Shown piece by piece: positions 18,001 to 27,393 of a stretch of 64,000 nucleotides of DNA. Source of the DNA: Haliea sp. (GTDB lineage: Bacteria; Pseudomonadota; Gammaproteobacteria; Pseudomonadales; Halieaceae); contig JADJAL010000059.1 in assembly GCA_016704305.1 (NCBI GenBank), positions 133,681 to 197,680 of the forward strand, read 5' to 3'. The first letter of the stretch is position 1; every line of letters begins with the position of its first letter. Under the pieces are notes generated by a model. That model searched no databases, was not told the origin of the DNA, and worked only from the letters and a program-made list of their open reading frames with translations. A program made the position numbers and the translations under genes.

Positions 18001-18287
18001 GCAGAGGAGGATTTGGTGGATGGGGGTTGGCTGGTTTCCTCTGCCAGTTCGGTGTCTGGCACCTTGACCAACGCGGCGACCACGCCCAGCAGCTGGAGCT
18101 CGTGGTAGACCTGTGCAGCGTCCTTGCGTTCGAGATTGCGCCGCAGAATGACCGTCTGGCCGCTGAAGAAACGCTCCAGCCGCACCGGGTCGTCGATGGC
18201 AAACTTGTTGGCGAAGCGCAGCTTGACCAGTTCGGGATCCTGGCCTTCCACAATTTCACCGCTGAACGTGAGGTTAAATCTGTTCAC
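15012..18287 (-). CDS. large coiled-coil, multi-pass membrane protein of unknown function
   Basis: 1,091 residues; I do not recognise a named family. The first ~75 residues are a compact soluble module (NLTFSGEIVEGQD, FFSGQTVILRRNLERKDA, LQLLGVVAALVKVPD). Residues ~140-460 are a long charged coiled coil of Ala/Glu/Lys/Arg built from near-repeats such as RRKAEAEEKKRLAAAEEA, reminiscent of TolA-type helices. A membrane segment follows (TTAVLALGVLLIAAGSFL, ~550-565), then ~280 residues that look like a periplasmic propeller-type domain (GDVLLLHDRAG, LNPVDGSVLLADRTAGQLLKV), then hydrophobic segments near 876, 940-975 and 1070-1090. This order suggests a cytoplasmic coiled coil tethered to an exported sensor-like domain. 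It stands alone, 157 bp from the lipoprotein gene. The repeated codons make indels in the coil hard to exclude. Confidence 0.75.
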   Translation of the reverse strand: MNRFNLTFSGEIVEGQDPELVKLRFANKFAIDDPVRLERFFSGQTVILRRNLERKDAAQVYHELQLLGVVAALVKVPDTELAEETSQPPSTKSSSAESTNATKKRTVNAASRLSENAAVNHSAKETVAPTASAHWPDSSRDIAAEIKARKLAAQRLAAEKAALEQAALDARQRELAAAAAREQALAAERQRVADEERARQAAEQARVAAEEAERKAAEQAQIKRLEAEEIARKTAIKAAAKRKAAEEAAQRRAKRNRDKAEKARRKAVEEAQRQVELAEKKRLAAEEEARRKAALEEKKRRAAEAEARRKAEVEENKRQAAEAEARRKAEAEEKKRLAAAEEARRRAEAEERKRLAAEEARRKAAAEAEEDARLQAELEAIKQREAQEAARLQAELEEKARQAAAQAARIKAEAQRLQEEAQRKSDERRRIAAEALSTQQSAEQRLAEQQLTEQQQETLTQHTVAEASPPPLSPVRLQTLKPAKSRVKTALEVPLRKKGETPEIGVPGQRKRVSGEPNLYKLRPFRNTEAVRTRAAHARARMRRAATTAVLALGVLLIAAGSFLQHADNAAITGATAIAINANSEPLLLAGDVLLLHDRAGVGTTEIALNTLGVSVLEPPLEFDGEDVLFARGRLAGDAADTAQDNALQVLRCDLVLSRCAPLSTQLQDSRIDAFVLNPVDGSVLLADRTAGQLLKVDRAGAVVARAAVAIPDAPVMRLHDGLLLMNSTAGPGISVFRYEEKAFAKQLDEILPLPSSELDLERARAGDFVWSGDAWWVYLRATESAPGALHRFDDEWNYRSTVTLPADAGPWQPGAVQLVNWGEKTLVNDSSNPTIQRYNAQGMAEAAFASTSLQALVSAGQQRAGFARIAWHGGLLLCSLVAVLGCALAYWHGLRNLVYRPRREQGALPLDDLAAALRWIEPVQNRQEQLRSTGIRYGLGALAALSLAIAMSVSVSQLAALLLACSGPAIALQLLRRQPTGYIGVLADKLLLVDHNGMYQLAGGSRLQYRGPFLAIDDIVVFAGSQRLPAFSLAALQQHVWPLALGGIKVDRKTMAVKLLECRHPLALGAVAIVATAAAAALLLLVPHIF

Positions 18288-18444
18288 CTCGCGCCTGATA
18301 TCCCCTGAGTTTTTTATAGTTTCCAGCGGCGAATGTACGGGGTTTTAGCAGGCATTGCCAGTGCTGTACATTTCGATCCGGCTGGCGGCGTCGCCCACCG
18401 CAGCGCGGTTGGCGAAAAAAACGGGTCGCTGCGGACGATACCGG

Positions 18445-19371
18445 CTATAGCTCCAACGCGACAGGGATGTAGGGCGCGGCCCAGTCTCTTACCGCGTCGG
18501 TTTTTGCGGTGGATGGGATGCCTTTTGCGATTCCGATACAGGACATATAGTGAGTATGGCTGAGCCCGGAATGCAGGTGCTGCATGACAGTATTTGAAAC
18601 GGCGCCATGCGTGCGGCTGGATACAATGTCGCCCGCTTGATTTTTGTAGTTCAGTTCGAGCCAGGAATCCGCACCGTAGGCCAGCCATTGAACCAGCACA
18701 GTGTCCTCGGTGAATTTTACATCCGATTTGAGGGTGGGGCCGTAGCTGTGGCCGTCAGGCCAGACGCGCATTCGAACGACATTTGTTTCCGATCGTTCGA
18801 TGGTAACCATGCCAGGATTGCCATCAATATAAGTAGAATCATGGCCGTCGAACGGGCGTACACCGCGTACAAGCACTGCGCCCCACCAGGGTTGCTCCCA
18901 AAAAAATACGTTTTCTGAATAGTTGGACGCCGTATGCAGCATTGCGCTCCAGCTATAGAAAAAACCAGGTTTCTCCGGGTTATGGGGAATAATTATGTCG
19001 GCGTACCAGGACTCCCTCCCGCCAAACATGGCATTGGACGATTGATATTGGGGGCCGGGTATACGCGGAATTGAAAAACTCTCGCTGAATGCGCCGTTGT
19101 CCCTTCGCAGGGGTATGCCGCCATTTTGATCGGGAACAGAATCCACCCTGACCGCTGGAGCCAGGTCGTAGTTTTTGCCGTCATCAGAGTAGGTAATAGC
19201 GTCGGCTGCGTCCCAGGAATGGTCCCAGGAAACGACCTCTCGCCACAGGGCAGGTGTTGCATTCACGTCATCGCTTCCCGATGATCCGCCAGAGGACCCG
19301 CAGCCCTCAAGCAAAAACAATCCCGAGCCAACGGTCGAACCTCTGACAAACTGTCTTCTATTGATGCCCAC
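18445..19371 (-). CDS. exported lipoprotein with Tat-like signal, unknown function
   Basis: 308 residues. The N-terminus GINRRQFVRGSTVGSGLFLLEGCGSSGGSSGSDD combines a twin-arginine-type NRRQF start with a short hydrophobic stretch and a lipobox-like LEGC, followed by a Gly/Ser linker. The mature part has no motif I can name; it is rich in aromatic and beta-type stretches (SWDHSWDAADAITYSD, GGRESWYADIIIPHNPEKP, VVRMRVWPDG, WLELNYKNQAGD), which would suit a jelly-roll, carbohydrate-binding or lyase-like fold, but that is a guess. The gene is flanked by 157 and 217 bp of non-coding DNA, so it is probably monocistronic. GC of the gene is visibly lower than its neighbours, which hints at acquisition. 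Confidence 0.65.
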   Translation of the reverse strand: MGINRRQFVRGSTVGSGLFLLEGCGSSGGSSGSDDVNATPALWREVVSWDHSWDAADAITYSDDGKNYDLAPAVRVDSVPDQNGGIPLRRDNGAFSESFSIPRIPGPQYQSSNAMFGGRESWYADIIIPHNPEKPGFFYSWSAMLHTASNYSENVFFWEQPWWGAVLVRGVRPFDGHDSTYIDGNPGMVTIERSETNVVRMRVWPDGHSYGPTLKSDVKFTEDTVLVQWLAYGADSWLELNYKNQAGDIVSSRTHGAVSNTVMQHLHSGLSHTHYMSCIGIAKGIPSTAKTDAVRDWAAPYIPVALEL

Positions 19372-19588
19372 AGTGATCCCGTCCCTGATTTACATCCTTG
19401 ATTCAGTGGTGGAGAAACAACGTATTCTTCGCTGTGCGATGCGCCATTCCCGAGGCGCCGACCATATCAAAGCAGGCGTAATTTGTCGCGCTAAAACGCC
19501 CGGCGATGGTCCGCCATTACATGTGGTGCGGTACAGGCAAGCCATTCACCGTCGGCGCGTGTGCCGTGGGCCAAATGTAGCGGACGGC

Positions 19589-20839
19589 CTAGTGCATCCG
19601 CCCTGGATCAACCGACTCAAATGTCAGTCCGGCTTTTGCGGTAAGGCGCTCCAGGTACTTGCCGCCCAGCGCCGACGCCGGTGTCCAGAAGCCGCCCCCC
19701 ACGTCCAGTTCATCCAGCGCGAGGCAGACAGCAGCCTCGCCCAGCATCTTGGACGTTGAGCCGTATCCCGGGTCCATGTCGCCAGTGACCTTGACCAGGG
19801 TATCCTTGCCGCGATCGCGCGGGTCCATGCCGCGAAAAAATACCTCGTAATATCCCGCTTCACGCTGTTCCCGCGTCGGGCCCTCGCCCGGCTCGGGCAA
19901 AAAGCGCTGCGCCAGTTTGCGCGTCGGTCCGAGCGCCAGCGCCAGCATGCCGACGGCGCCGGCCACGCTATTGCGCGTGGCCTCATAGCGCGAACGGTTG
20001 AGCGTCGCCTCGTCGTACCTGAAATCCTCGCCCCAGGGAAAGCCCAGCAGCGCGTTGCTGCGACGCACCACGCGGGTGTTGATCGCGGCCATGATGAAGG
20101 GCGAGGTCCACTGCCCGAAATCCTCGTCGAATTTAGCACCGCGCTGGTCCGGGCCGTCCTGGCCCGCACGGATGCCGGCCGGATACAGAGCGTAGGGGTT
20201 GGCCATGATCCGCCGGACCGATGCATCGTGCGTGGCTTCCTCGAGCATGTTCAGGATGCTGGCGATGGTGCCGCCGCTCGCGCTGCCGCGGTTGCGTCCG
20301 ACGCGCGCCTTGACCCGCTGTGCATATGCGCCGTGGCGCGCGAACATCTGCTGTTGCAGGTACCAGTTGCCCATGTCAAACGGCACGGAATCGAAGCCAC
20401 AGGTGTGCACGATGCGCGCGCCGCTCGCCTCGGCGGCGCGCTGGTATTGCGGTATCACGCGCGCCATCCACTGCACTTCACCGGTGAGGTCGCAGTAGTG
20501 CGTACCGGCCTCCACGCAGGCGGCGACCAGTGGCGTGCCGTACTTCGCATACGGCCCGACGGTGGTGCACAGCACGCGCGCCTGCCGCGCCAGTCGGTCG
20601 AGGCTCGCGGCGTCGCCGCTGTCAGCCTGCAACACCGGCAGTTTTTCGCGCAGTGCCTCGGGCAGGCAGGCTTTGCGCACGGCGTCGAGCTTGTCGCGAT
20701 TGCGCCCGGCGATCGCCCAGCGCAACGGCCCCTCCACGCCGTAGGTCTGTGCCAGGTACGCCACCACCAGCTGGCCAGTGAAGCCGGTGGCACCCCAGAC
20801 GATCACATCAAATTCGCGTTGATCACTGTCTTTGTGCAT
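19589..20839 (-). CDS. saccharopine dehydrogenase-like / trans-acting enoyl reductase family oxidoreductase
   Basis: 416-residue NAD(P)-binding oxidoreductase. N-terminal Rossmann motif FDVIVWGATGFTGQLVV and AIAGRNRDKLDAV, then CTTVGPYAKYGTPLVAACVE and THYCDLTGEVQWM, which define the saccharopine-dehydrogenase-like group that includes mycobacterial trans-acting enoyl reductases. ATG 20839 (MHKDSDQ) has AGGAG seven bases upstream, which decides it over TTG 20845. Substrate is unknown; family members act on lipids or amino-acid adducts. It starts 22 bases after the POT transporter stop and is probably cotranscribed with it. Confidence 0.82.
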   Translation of the reverse strand: MHKDSDQREFDVIVWGATGFTGQLVVAYLAQTYGVEGPLRWAIAGRNRDKLDAVRKACLPEALREKLPVLQADSGDAASLDRLARQARVLCTTVGPYAKYGTPLVAACVEAGTHYCDLTGEVQWMARVIPQYQRAAEASGARIVHTCGFDSVPFDMGNWYLQQQMFARHGAYAQRVKARVGRNRGSASGGTIASILNMLEEATHDASVRRIMANPYALYPAGIRAGQDGPDQRGAKFDEDFGQWTSPFIMAAINTRVVRRSNALLGFPWGEDFRYDEATLNRSRYEATRNSVAGAVGMLALALGPTRKLAQRFLPEPGEGPTREQREAGYYEVFFRGMDPRDRGKDTLVKVTGDMDPGYGSTSKMLGEAAVCLALDELDVGGGFWTPASALGGKYLERLTAKAGLTFESVDPGRMH

Positions 20840-20860
20840 AGCCAAGCTCCTGTCGATATC

Positions 20861-22417
<1,557 letters not shown>

Positions 22418-22494
22418 TGTTTTTGTCGGCGCTCCGGCGAGGCAGTATGAAGTGTCCTCCATTATAGGGATTGAACACCGGGTGTCGCCGCATT

Positions 22495-22695
22495 TCCGGG
22501 GGCGGCGGCTTTTTCCGGGGGGAGGGGGGCGGGGGGGGCCCGGGTTGGAATTTCGGGGGGTCGAGGGCGGGGGGGAAAACGGGGGGGGGGGGGGGCCCGG
22601 CGGGCGCGCCAACGCGAGGGCGGGGGCGGGGGGGGGGCCGCCCGGCGCCGGGCGGGGCCCCAGGGGGTCCCCAGACTTCCGCGCAGGTTTAAAGG
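22495..22695. other. G-homopolymer-rich tract, probable sequencing or assembly artefact
   Basis: About 200 bp of plus-strand sequence made mostly of G runs up to 16 long, broken by short C and A/T islands. It lies inside the 22418-22783 space between the divergent POT transporter and the ABC substrate-binding gene, where promoters should be. Nothing else in the window looks like it. The strand bias and run lengths resemble low-quality base calls rather than biology. Frames reading through it give Gly-only or Pro-only protein and are ignored. I see no gene or reliable promoter in this space. Confidence 0.7.
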
Positions 22696-22783
22696 GCCGC
22701 TACAGTCATTCTTACGGCGTGCGTGCCGCGCCGCAACAGGTTATGCTTGCGCGCTTGCGAGAAGGCCACCCACCGCACAGCGA

Positions 22784-25030
22784 ATGACAGCCGACCAGAC
22801 GACCAGACACACGACTGCCACCCACCGAAGCCTGTGCACACTGCCTATCGCGCTGCTGCTGGTGCTGGCATTGCCCGTGTTGACGGCCTGCGGCGAGCCG
22901 CCCTGGAACAACCCCAACCCACTGGTGCAGGACGACCTGCAGACCTACCAGTCGATGATGGCGCCCGCGCCGCCGAAACACCTGGACCCTGCGCTCTCCT
23001 ATGCCACCGATGAATCGCTGTTCATCATGCAGATCTACGAGCCGCCGATGGACTATCACTTCCTCAAGCGGCCGTATGAGCTGATTCCCGGCGCACTGGC
23101 AAGCGCGCCGGAAGTGACATTCCTGGACGCCGATGGCCAGCCGGTTGAGGAGAGCGATCCAGCGGTGGCGTTTACGCGCTACACATTGCGTTTGCGTGAA
23201 GACCTGCACTTTCAACCGCACCCGGCGTTTGCGCTCGACGACGCGGGCCAGCCGCTGTACCTGTTTGACAACGTGGCAGACGGTGCGCGCTTCAAGCAGA
23301 TACCCGATTTCCCCGTCACCGGCGCTCGCCCCGTGCACGCCAACGACTATGCCTATGCGATCAGGCGCCTCGCCGACCCGAAGAATGCGTCGCCGATGCT
23401 GGGATTCATGTCGCAGTACATCGTCGGCATGAAGGCCTTCTCCGAGCAGGTGGCAGGGCTTCCGAGGGACAGCTGGTTGAATCTGGATGACATCCCGATG
23501 GACGGCCTGGAGGTGGTCGATGAGCGCACGCTCAATATCACCATCAAGGGCTTGTATCCGCAGTTTGTGTACTGGCTGGCGATGCCGTTTTTCTCGCCGA
23601 TTGCGCCCGAGGTGGATCGCTTCTACCACAACCCCGGCTTTGCCGATCGCAACCTCACGCTGGACTGGTGGCCGGTGGGCTCCGGCCCTTTCATGATGGT
23701 GAAAAATGACCCCAATAGTGAAATCGTGCTGGAGCGCAATCCCAACTACCGCGCGGATTACTTCCCCACCGAGGGCGCGCCCGGCGATCTGGAAGCCGGC
23801 AACCTGGCGGATGCCGGGAAGCGTTTGCCCCTTATCGACCGCGCGGTGTTTCGCCTGGAAAAGTCGGGCCTGTCGCTGTGGACGAAATTCATGCAGGGCT
23901 ACTACGACCGCTCCGGCGAGGTGCACTCCAACACCACCGGCGTGTTCGACCAGGCGTTCGTGGTGCGCCCCGACGGCGTGGAGATGTCGTCGGAACTGGC
24001 GGATCACCGCATCACCATGTCGCCGGATGTCAAACCGGGCTTGTACTACTACGGCTTCAATATGCGCGACCCGGTCGTGGGTGGCTATACGGAAGAGAAG
24101 CGCAAATTGCGCCAGGCGCTGCAGATCGCGTTCCAGACCGAGGAATACCTCAACGTCTTTTACAAGGGCAACGGGATTGCCGCGCACAACCTGATCCCGC
24201 CCGGCATTCCCGGCAATCTGGAAGGCGAGGCGGGCATGAACCCGTACGTCTACGACTGGGTGGACGGCGAGCCCAGGCGCAAGTCGCTCGACTACGCGCG
24301 CCAATTGCTGGCCGAAGCAGGCTATCCGAACGGTCGCGATGCGAGCACCGGGGAGCCGCTGAAGATATTCATCGATGTGCAGTCGCAGGCGATCGATAAC
24401 ACCTCGATGAACTGGATTGACCGGGTCTTTGCCGAAATTGGCGTGCAGGTGGAATTTCGCCCGGCGGATTTCAACCGCACGCGGGAGAAGCTGCTGACGG
24501 GCAATACACAGATCTTTTCGCACGGCTGGCTGGCGGATTACCCCGACCCGGAGAACTTCCTGTTCCTGCTGTACGGCCCCGAGAGCCCGCTGGAGTGCGA
24601 TTGCGATGGCGCCAATAACTCCAATTACGCCAGCGAGGAGTACGACGCGTTGTTCCGTCAGATGCGCGTGTTGCCGCCGGGTCCAGAGCGCGATGCGCTG
24701 GTCGCGCAAATGGTGGAGCTGTACCGCCGCGATGCGGTGTGGTTGTATGCGTTTTATCCCAAGGAGATCTACCTGAACAACAGCTGGGTTTACAACAACA
24801 AGCGCCACGGCATTTCCAAGTCCACGCTCAAATACACGCGCGTGGACGAGGCCGAGCGGGAAAAAATGCAGGCGTTGTGGAACCAGCCGATCACCTGGCC
24901 GCTTTACGCGGCGCTGTTGCTGTTCGTTAGCCTGTTGTTGCCGGGCATCGTGGCGTATCGCCGTCGCCAGAACGCGACGATCAGGCACGCCATCTCCCGG
25001 CACACACTATCCCGACACATAGGGGGATAG
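22784..25030 (+). CDS. peptide ABC transporter substrate-binding lipoprotein (SBP family 5) with C-terminal membrane segment
   Basis: 748 residues, periplasmic binding protein of the OppA/DppA class. The signal LPIALLLVLALPVLTACG ends in a lipobox (LTAC). Family blocks: YAIRRLADPKN, DWWPVGSGPFMMVKNDPNSEIVLERNPNY, and RQALQIAFQTEEYLNVFYKGNGIAA. The final ~30 residues add a hydrophobic helix (LYAALLLFVSLLLPGIVAY) and a basic tail, so the protein could be anchored at both ends, unusual for this class. It is the first gene of a five-part importer; the GTG of the first permease follows 2 bases after the stop. Length exceeds typical OppA (~540), mainly through insertions near residues 60-160. Confidence 0.88.
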   Translation: MTADQTTRHTTATHRSLCTLPIALLLVLALPVLTACGEPPWNNPNPLVQDDLQTYQSMMAPAPPKHLDPALSYATDESLFIMQIYEPPMDYHFLKRPYELIPGALASAPEVTFLDADGQPVEESDPAVAFTRYTLRLREDLHFQPHPAFALDDAGQPLYLFDNVADGARFKQIPDFPVTGARPVHANDYAYAIRRLADPKNASPMLGFMSQYIVGMKAFSEQVAGLPRDSWLNLDDIPMDGLEVVDERTLNITIKGLYPQFVYWLAMPFFSPIAPEVDRFYHNPGFADRNLTLDWWPVGSGPFMMVKNDPNSEIVLERNPNYRADYFPTEGAPGDLEAGNLADAGKRLPLIDRAVFRLEKSGLSLWTKFMQGYYDRSGEVHSNTTGVFDQAFVVRPDGVEMSSELADHRITMSPDVKPGLYYYGFNMRDPVVGGYTEEKRKLRQALQIAFQTEEYLNVFYKGNGIAAHNLIPPGIPGNLEGEAGMNPYVYDWVDGEPRRKSLDYARQLLAEAGYPNGRDASTGEPLKIFIDVQSQAIDNTSMNWIDRVFAEIGVQVEFRPADFNRTREKLLTGNTQIFSHGWLADYPDPENFLFLLYGPESPLECDCDGANNSNYASEEYDALFRQMRVLPPGPERDALVAQMVELYRRDAVWLYAFYPKEIYLNNSWVYNNKRHGISKSTLKYTRVDEAEREKMQALWNQPITWPLYAALLLFVSLLLPGIVAYRRRQNATIRHAISRHTLSRHIGG

Positions 25031-25032
25031 CG

Positions 25033-26010
25033 GTGCTCGCATACATTATCAGGCGCCTGTTCTACGCGATCCCGATCCTCATCGGCGTCAACCTGCTGAC
25101 GTTCCTGCTGTTTTTCGTGGTGAATTCTCCGGACGATATGGCGGTCTCGCAACTGGGGCAGAAGTATGTGACGCCGGAAGGTATCCAGGCGTGGAAGCGC
25201 AAGAATGGCTACGATCTCCCGCTGTTTTTCAATCCGGAGGCGCCCGGCAGTGACGCGCTGACGGAGACGATTTTCTTCACCAAGTCCGTGCGGTTGTTTG
25301 CGTTTGACTTTGGCCGCTCCGAGAGCGGCCGCGATATCACCACCGATGTCTCCACCCGCATGTGGCCCAGCCTGGCCGTGGCGCTGCCGACGTTTGTCGT
25401 GGGCATCTGGGTGAATATCTGCGTCGCGTTGATGGTGGTGATGTTTCACGCGACGCGGCTGGATCGCTGGGCGGTGTTTGTGTTCGTCGCGCTGATGTCG
25501 ATTTCCTATCTGTTCTACATCATCGGCGGCCAGTACCTGGTCGCCAAGACCTGGAAGCTGGTGCCCATTTCCGGTTTCCACGGCGAGATACAACCGTGGA
25601 AGTTCCTGCTGCTGCCGGTGCTGGTTGGCGTGATCGCGGGCATAGGCGCCGGCGCGCGCTGGTATTGCACGCTGTTCCTGGAGGAGGCCAACCAGGATTA
25701 TGTGCGCACCGCCAGGGCCAAGGGCGCGAGCGAGATCCGCATCCTGTTCCGGCACATCCTGCCCAATGCGCTGATCCCGATCCTGACCGGCGTGGTGGTG
25801 GTAATCCCTTCGCTGTTCATGGGCGGCCTGCTGATCGAATCGTTCTTCGGTATTCCAGGGCTCGGCAGCTATATGCTCGACGCGATCAATGCACAGGACT
25901 TCGCTATCGTGCGCGCAATGGTGTTCATCGGCTCCATCCTCTATATCGTCGGCCTGATACTCACCGACATCTCCTATACCTGGGCCGATCCCAGGCTGCG
26001 GTTGAGTTAG
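25033..26010 (+). CDS. peptide ABC transporter permease (DppB/YejB type)
   Basis: 325-residue inner-membrane permease. The N-terminal AYIIRRLFYAIPILIGVNLLTFLLFF is typical of DppB/OppB/YejB subunits, and the EAA loop that contacts the ATPase is seen as YVRTARAKGASEIRILFRHILPNALIP. Several membrane segments follow. The start is GTG 25033, supported by AGGGGG six bases upstream. The second permease starts 3 bases after its stop. An insert after residue 35 (TPEGIQAWKRKNGYD) is the usual periplasmic loop of this class. Confidence 0.9.
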   Translation: MLAYIIRRLFYAIPILIGVNLLTFLLFFVVNSPDDMAVSQLGQKYVTPEGIQAWKRKNGYDLPLFFNPEAPGSDALTETIFFTKSVRLFAFDFGRSESGRDITTDVSTRMWPSLAVALPTFVVGIWVNICVALMVVMFHATRLDRWAVFVFVALMSISYLFYIIGGQYLVAKTWKLVPISGFHGEIQPWKFLLLPVLVGVIAGIGAGARWYCTLFLEEANQDYVRTARAKGASEIRILFRHILPNALIPILTGVVVVIPSLFMGGLLIESFFGIPGLGSYMLDAINAQDFAIVRAMVFIGSILYIVGLILTDISYTWADPRLRLS

Positions 26011-26013
26011 CGC

Positions 26014-27393
26014 ATGAAGCCATTGCTGCTGTGGTCGGACGCGCTGATTTACCTGCTGGTGATTTCGCTGTGCCTGTTTTTCCTGCGCCTGCGGCGCGAC
26101 CCGCAGACGCGCGAGCACTGGCGGCAGGTGTTCAGCACGCGCATCGGCATGGTCACGATGACGCTGATCCTGGTCTATGTCGGCATCGCGCTGCTGGATT
26201 CGCTGCACTTTCGCCGCGCGCTCGACCCGGTGGCCGGCTCGCCGGATGGCGAGGTGTTCTACGACGGCAAGGTCAGCAGTGTGCTGGACGTGATGCTGGG
26301 CGGCATGGGCGAGCGATTTGAGCGCACCTACTCCGCGCCGTTCGCGCTCGATTCATTCGAGAAGCAGGACATGCAGGACGAGGCGGGCCAGACGTACCGG
26401 GATTTCCCGCCGCTGAAACATGCGGGGCAACACCTTGAGCAGCCCGAGCACCGTTGGCGCGATGTACTGACAAGGTCAGCCAGTGCGCTGCTGTGGGGGC
26501 TGTTGCTTGCCGCGCTGGTGATCGCGCCGCAGTGGTTGCTCTTGCGCCGCAGTCCGTACCCCTGGTCAGCCTCCTGGGTGACGCAGGCGGTGGTGATCTG
26601 CCTCGCGGTCTGGCTGGTGAGCATCAGCCGCTACTACCATGTGCTCGGCACTGACTTAGGTGGCGCGGATGTCGCCTACCAGAGCATCAAGGGCATACGC
26701 ACCGGGGTGCTGCTCGGCACGCTCGCGACGCTGATCATGCTGCCGATCGCGGTCACGCTCGGCGTGATGGCGGGGTATTTCAAAGGCTGGGTCGACGATG
26801 TGGTGCAGTACCTGTACACCACGCTGAGCTCCATTCCGGGCATTTTGCTGATCGCCGCCTCGGTCTTGTTGTTCCAGGTATACATCGACCTCAATCCGGA
26901 CTTTTTTTCCGTCGGTTTGCAGAAAGCCGACGCGCGCTTTCTCGCGCTGTGTTTCATTCTCGGCGTGACCAGCTGGTCGTCGCTGTGCCGCCTGATTCGC
27001 GCCGAGACACTGAAAATCAGCCAGTTGGGCTACGTGCAGGCCGCCCACGCGTTCGGCGTAAGCCACCGGCGCATACTGACGCGCCACATCCTGCCCAATG
27101 TCACGCACATTATCCTGATTACCTTTGTGCTGGATTTCAGCGCGCTGGTGCTGGCCGAGGCCGTGTTGTCCTACATCGGGGTCGGCATCGACCCGACCAT
27201 GGCGAGCTGGGGCAATATGATCAACGGCGCGCGCGCGGAGCTGTCGCGCGAGCCGGTGGTGTGGTGGACGCTGAGCGGGGCATTCTTCTTCATGTTTGTG
27301 CTGGTGCTGGCGGCCAACCTGTTTTCCGACCTGGTGCGCGATGCCTTTGATCCGCGCACGGCGAAATTGGCGAAGGGGAGCGCTGCCGCATGA
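26014..27393 (+). CDS. peptide ABC transporter permease (DppC/YejE type), enlarged
   Basis: 459-residue partner permease. The core is at the C-terminal half: GTDLGGADVAYQSIKGIRTGVLLG, GYFKGWVDDVVQYLYTTLSSIPGILLIAA and the EAA-type loop YVQAAHAFGVSHRRILTRHILPN, ending in a membrane segment and FSDLVRDAFDPR. It is about 150 residues longer than DppC because of extra N-terminal membrane helices (LLLWSDALIYLLVISLCLFF, ALLWGLLLAALVIAPQWLLL) and a soluble loop with LDSFEKQDMQDEAGQTY. Its TGA overlaps the ATG of the ATPase gene as ATGA, so the operon is translationally coupled. Confidence 0.88.
   Translation: MKPLLLWSDALIYLLVISLCLFFLRLRRDPQTREHWRQVFSTRIGMVTMTLILVYVGIALLDSLHFRRALDPVAGSPDGEVFYDGKVSSVLDVMLGGMGERFERTYSAPFALDSFEKQDMQDEAGQTYRDFPPLKHAGQHLEQPEHRWRDVLTRSASALLWGLLLAALVIAPQWLLLRRSPYPWSASWVTQAVVICLAVWLVSISRYYHVLGTDLGGADVAYQSIKGIRTGVLLGTLATLIMLPIAVTLGVMAGYFKGWVDDVVQYLYTTLSSIPGILLIAASVLLFQVYIDLNPDFFSVGLQKADARFLALCFILGVTSWSSLCRLIRAETLKISQLGYVQAAHAFGVSHRRILTRHILPNVTHIILITFVLDFSALVLAEAVLSYIGVGIDPTMASWGNMINGARAELSREPVVWWTLSGAFFFMFVLVLAANLFSDLVRDAFDPRTAKLAKGSAAA

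Noticed and set aside
22712..25003. 763-codon open frame on the minus strand opposite the ABC substrate-binding gene
   Set aside because: It has low-complexity Arg/His/Val-rich composition typical of antisense frames in GC-rich genes, no domain, and lies opposite a gene with clear family motifs.
24904..26208. 434-codon minus-strand frame over the ABC permease
   Set aside because: Antisense shadow of membrane codons; His/Gln/Asp-rich with no family match.
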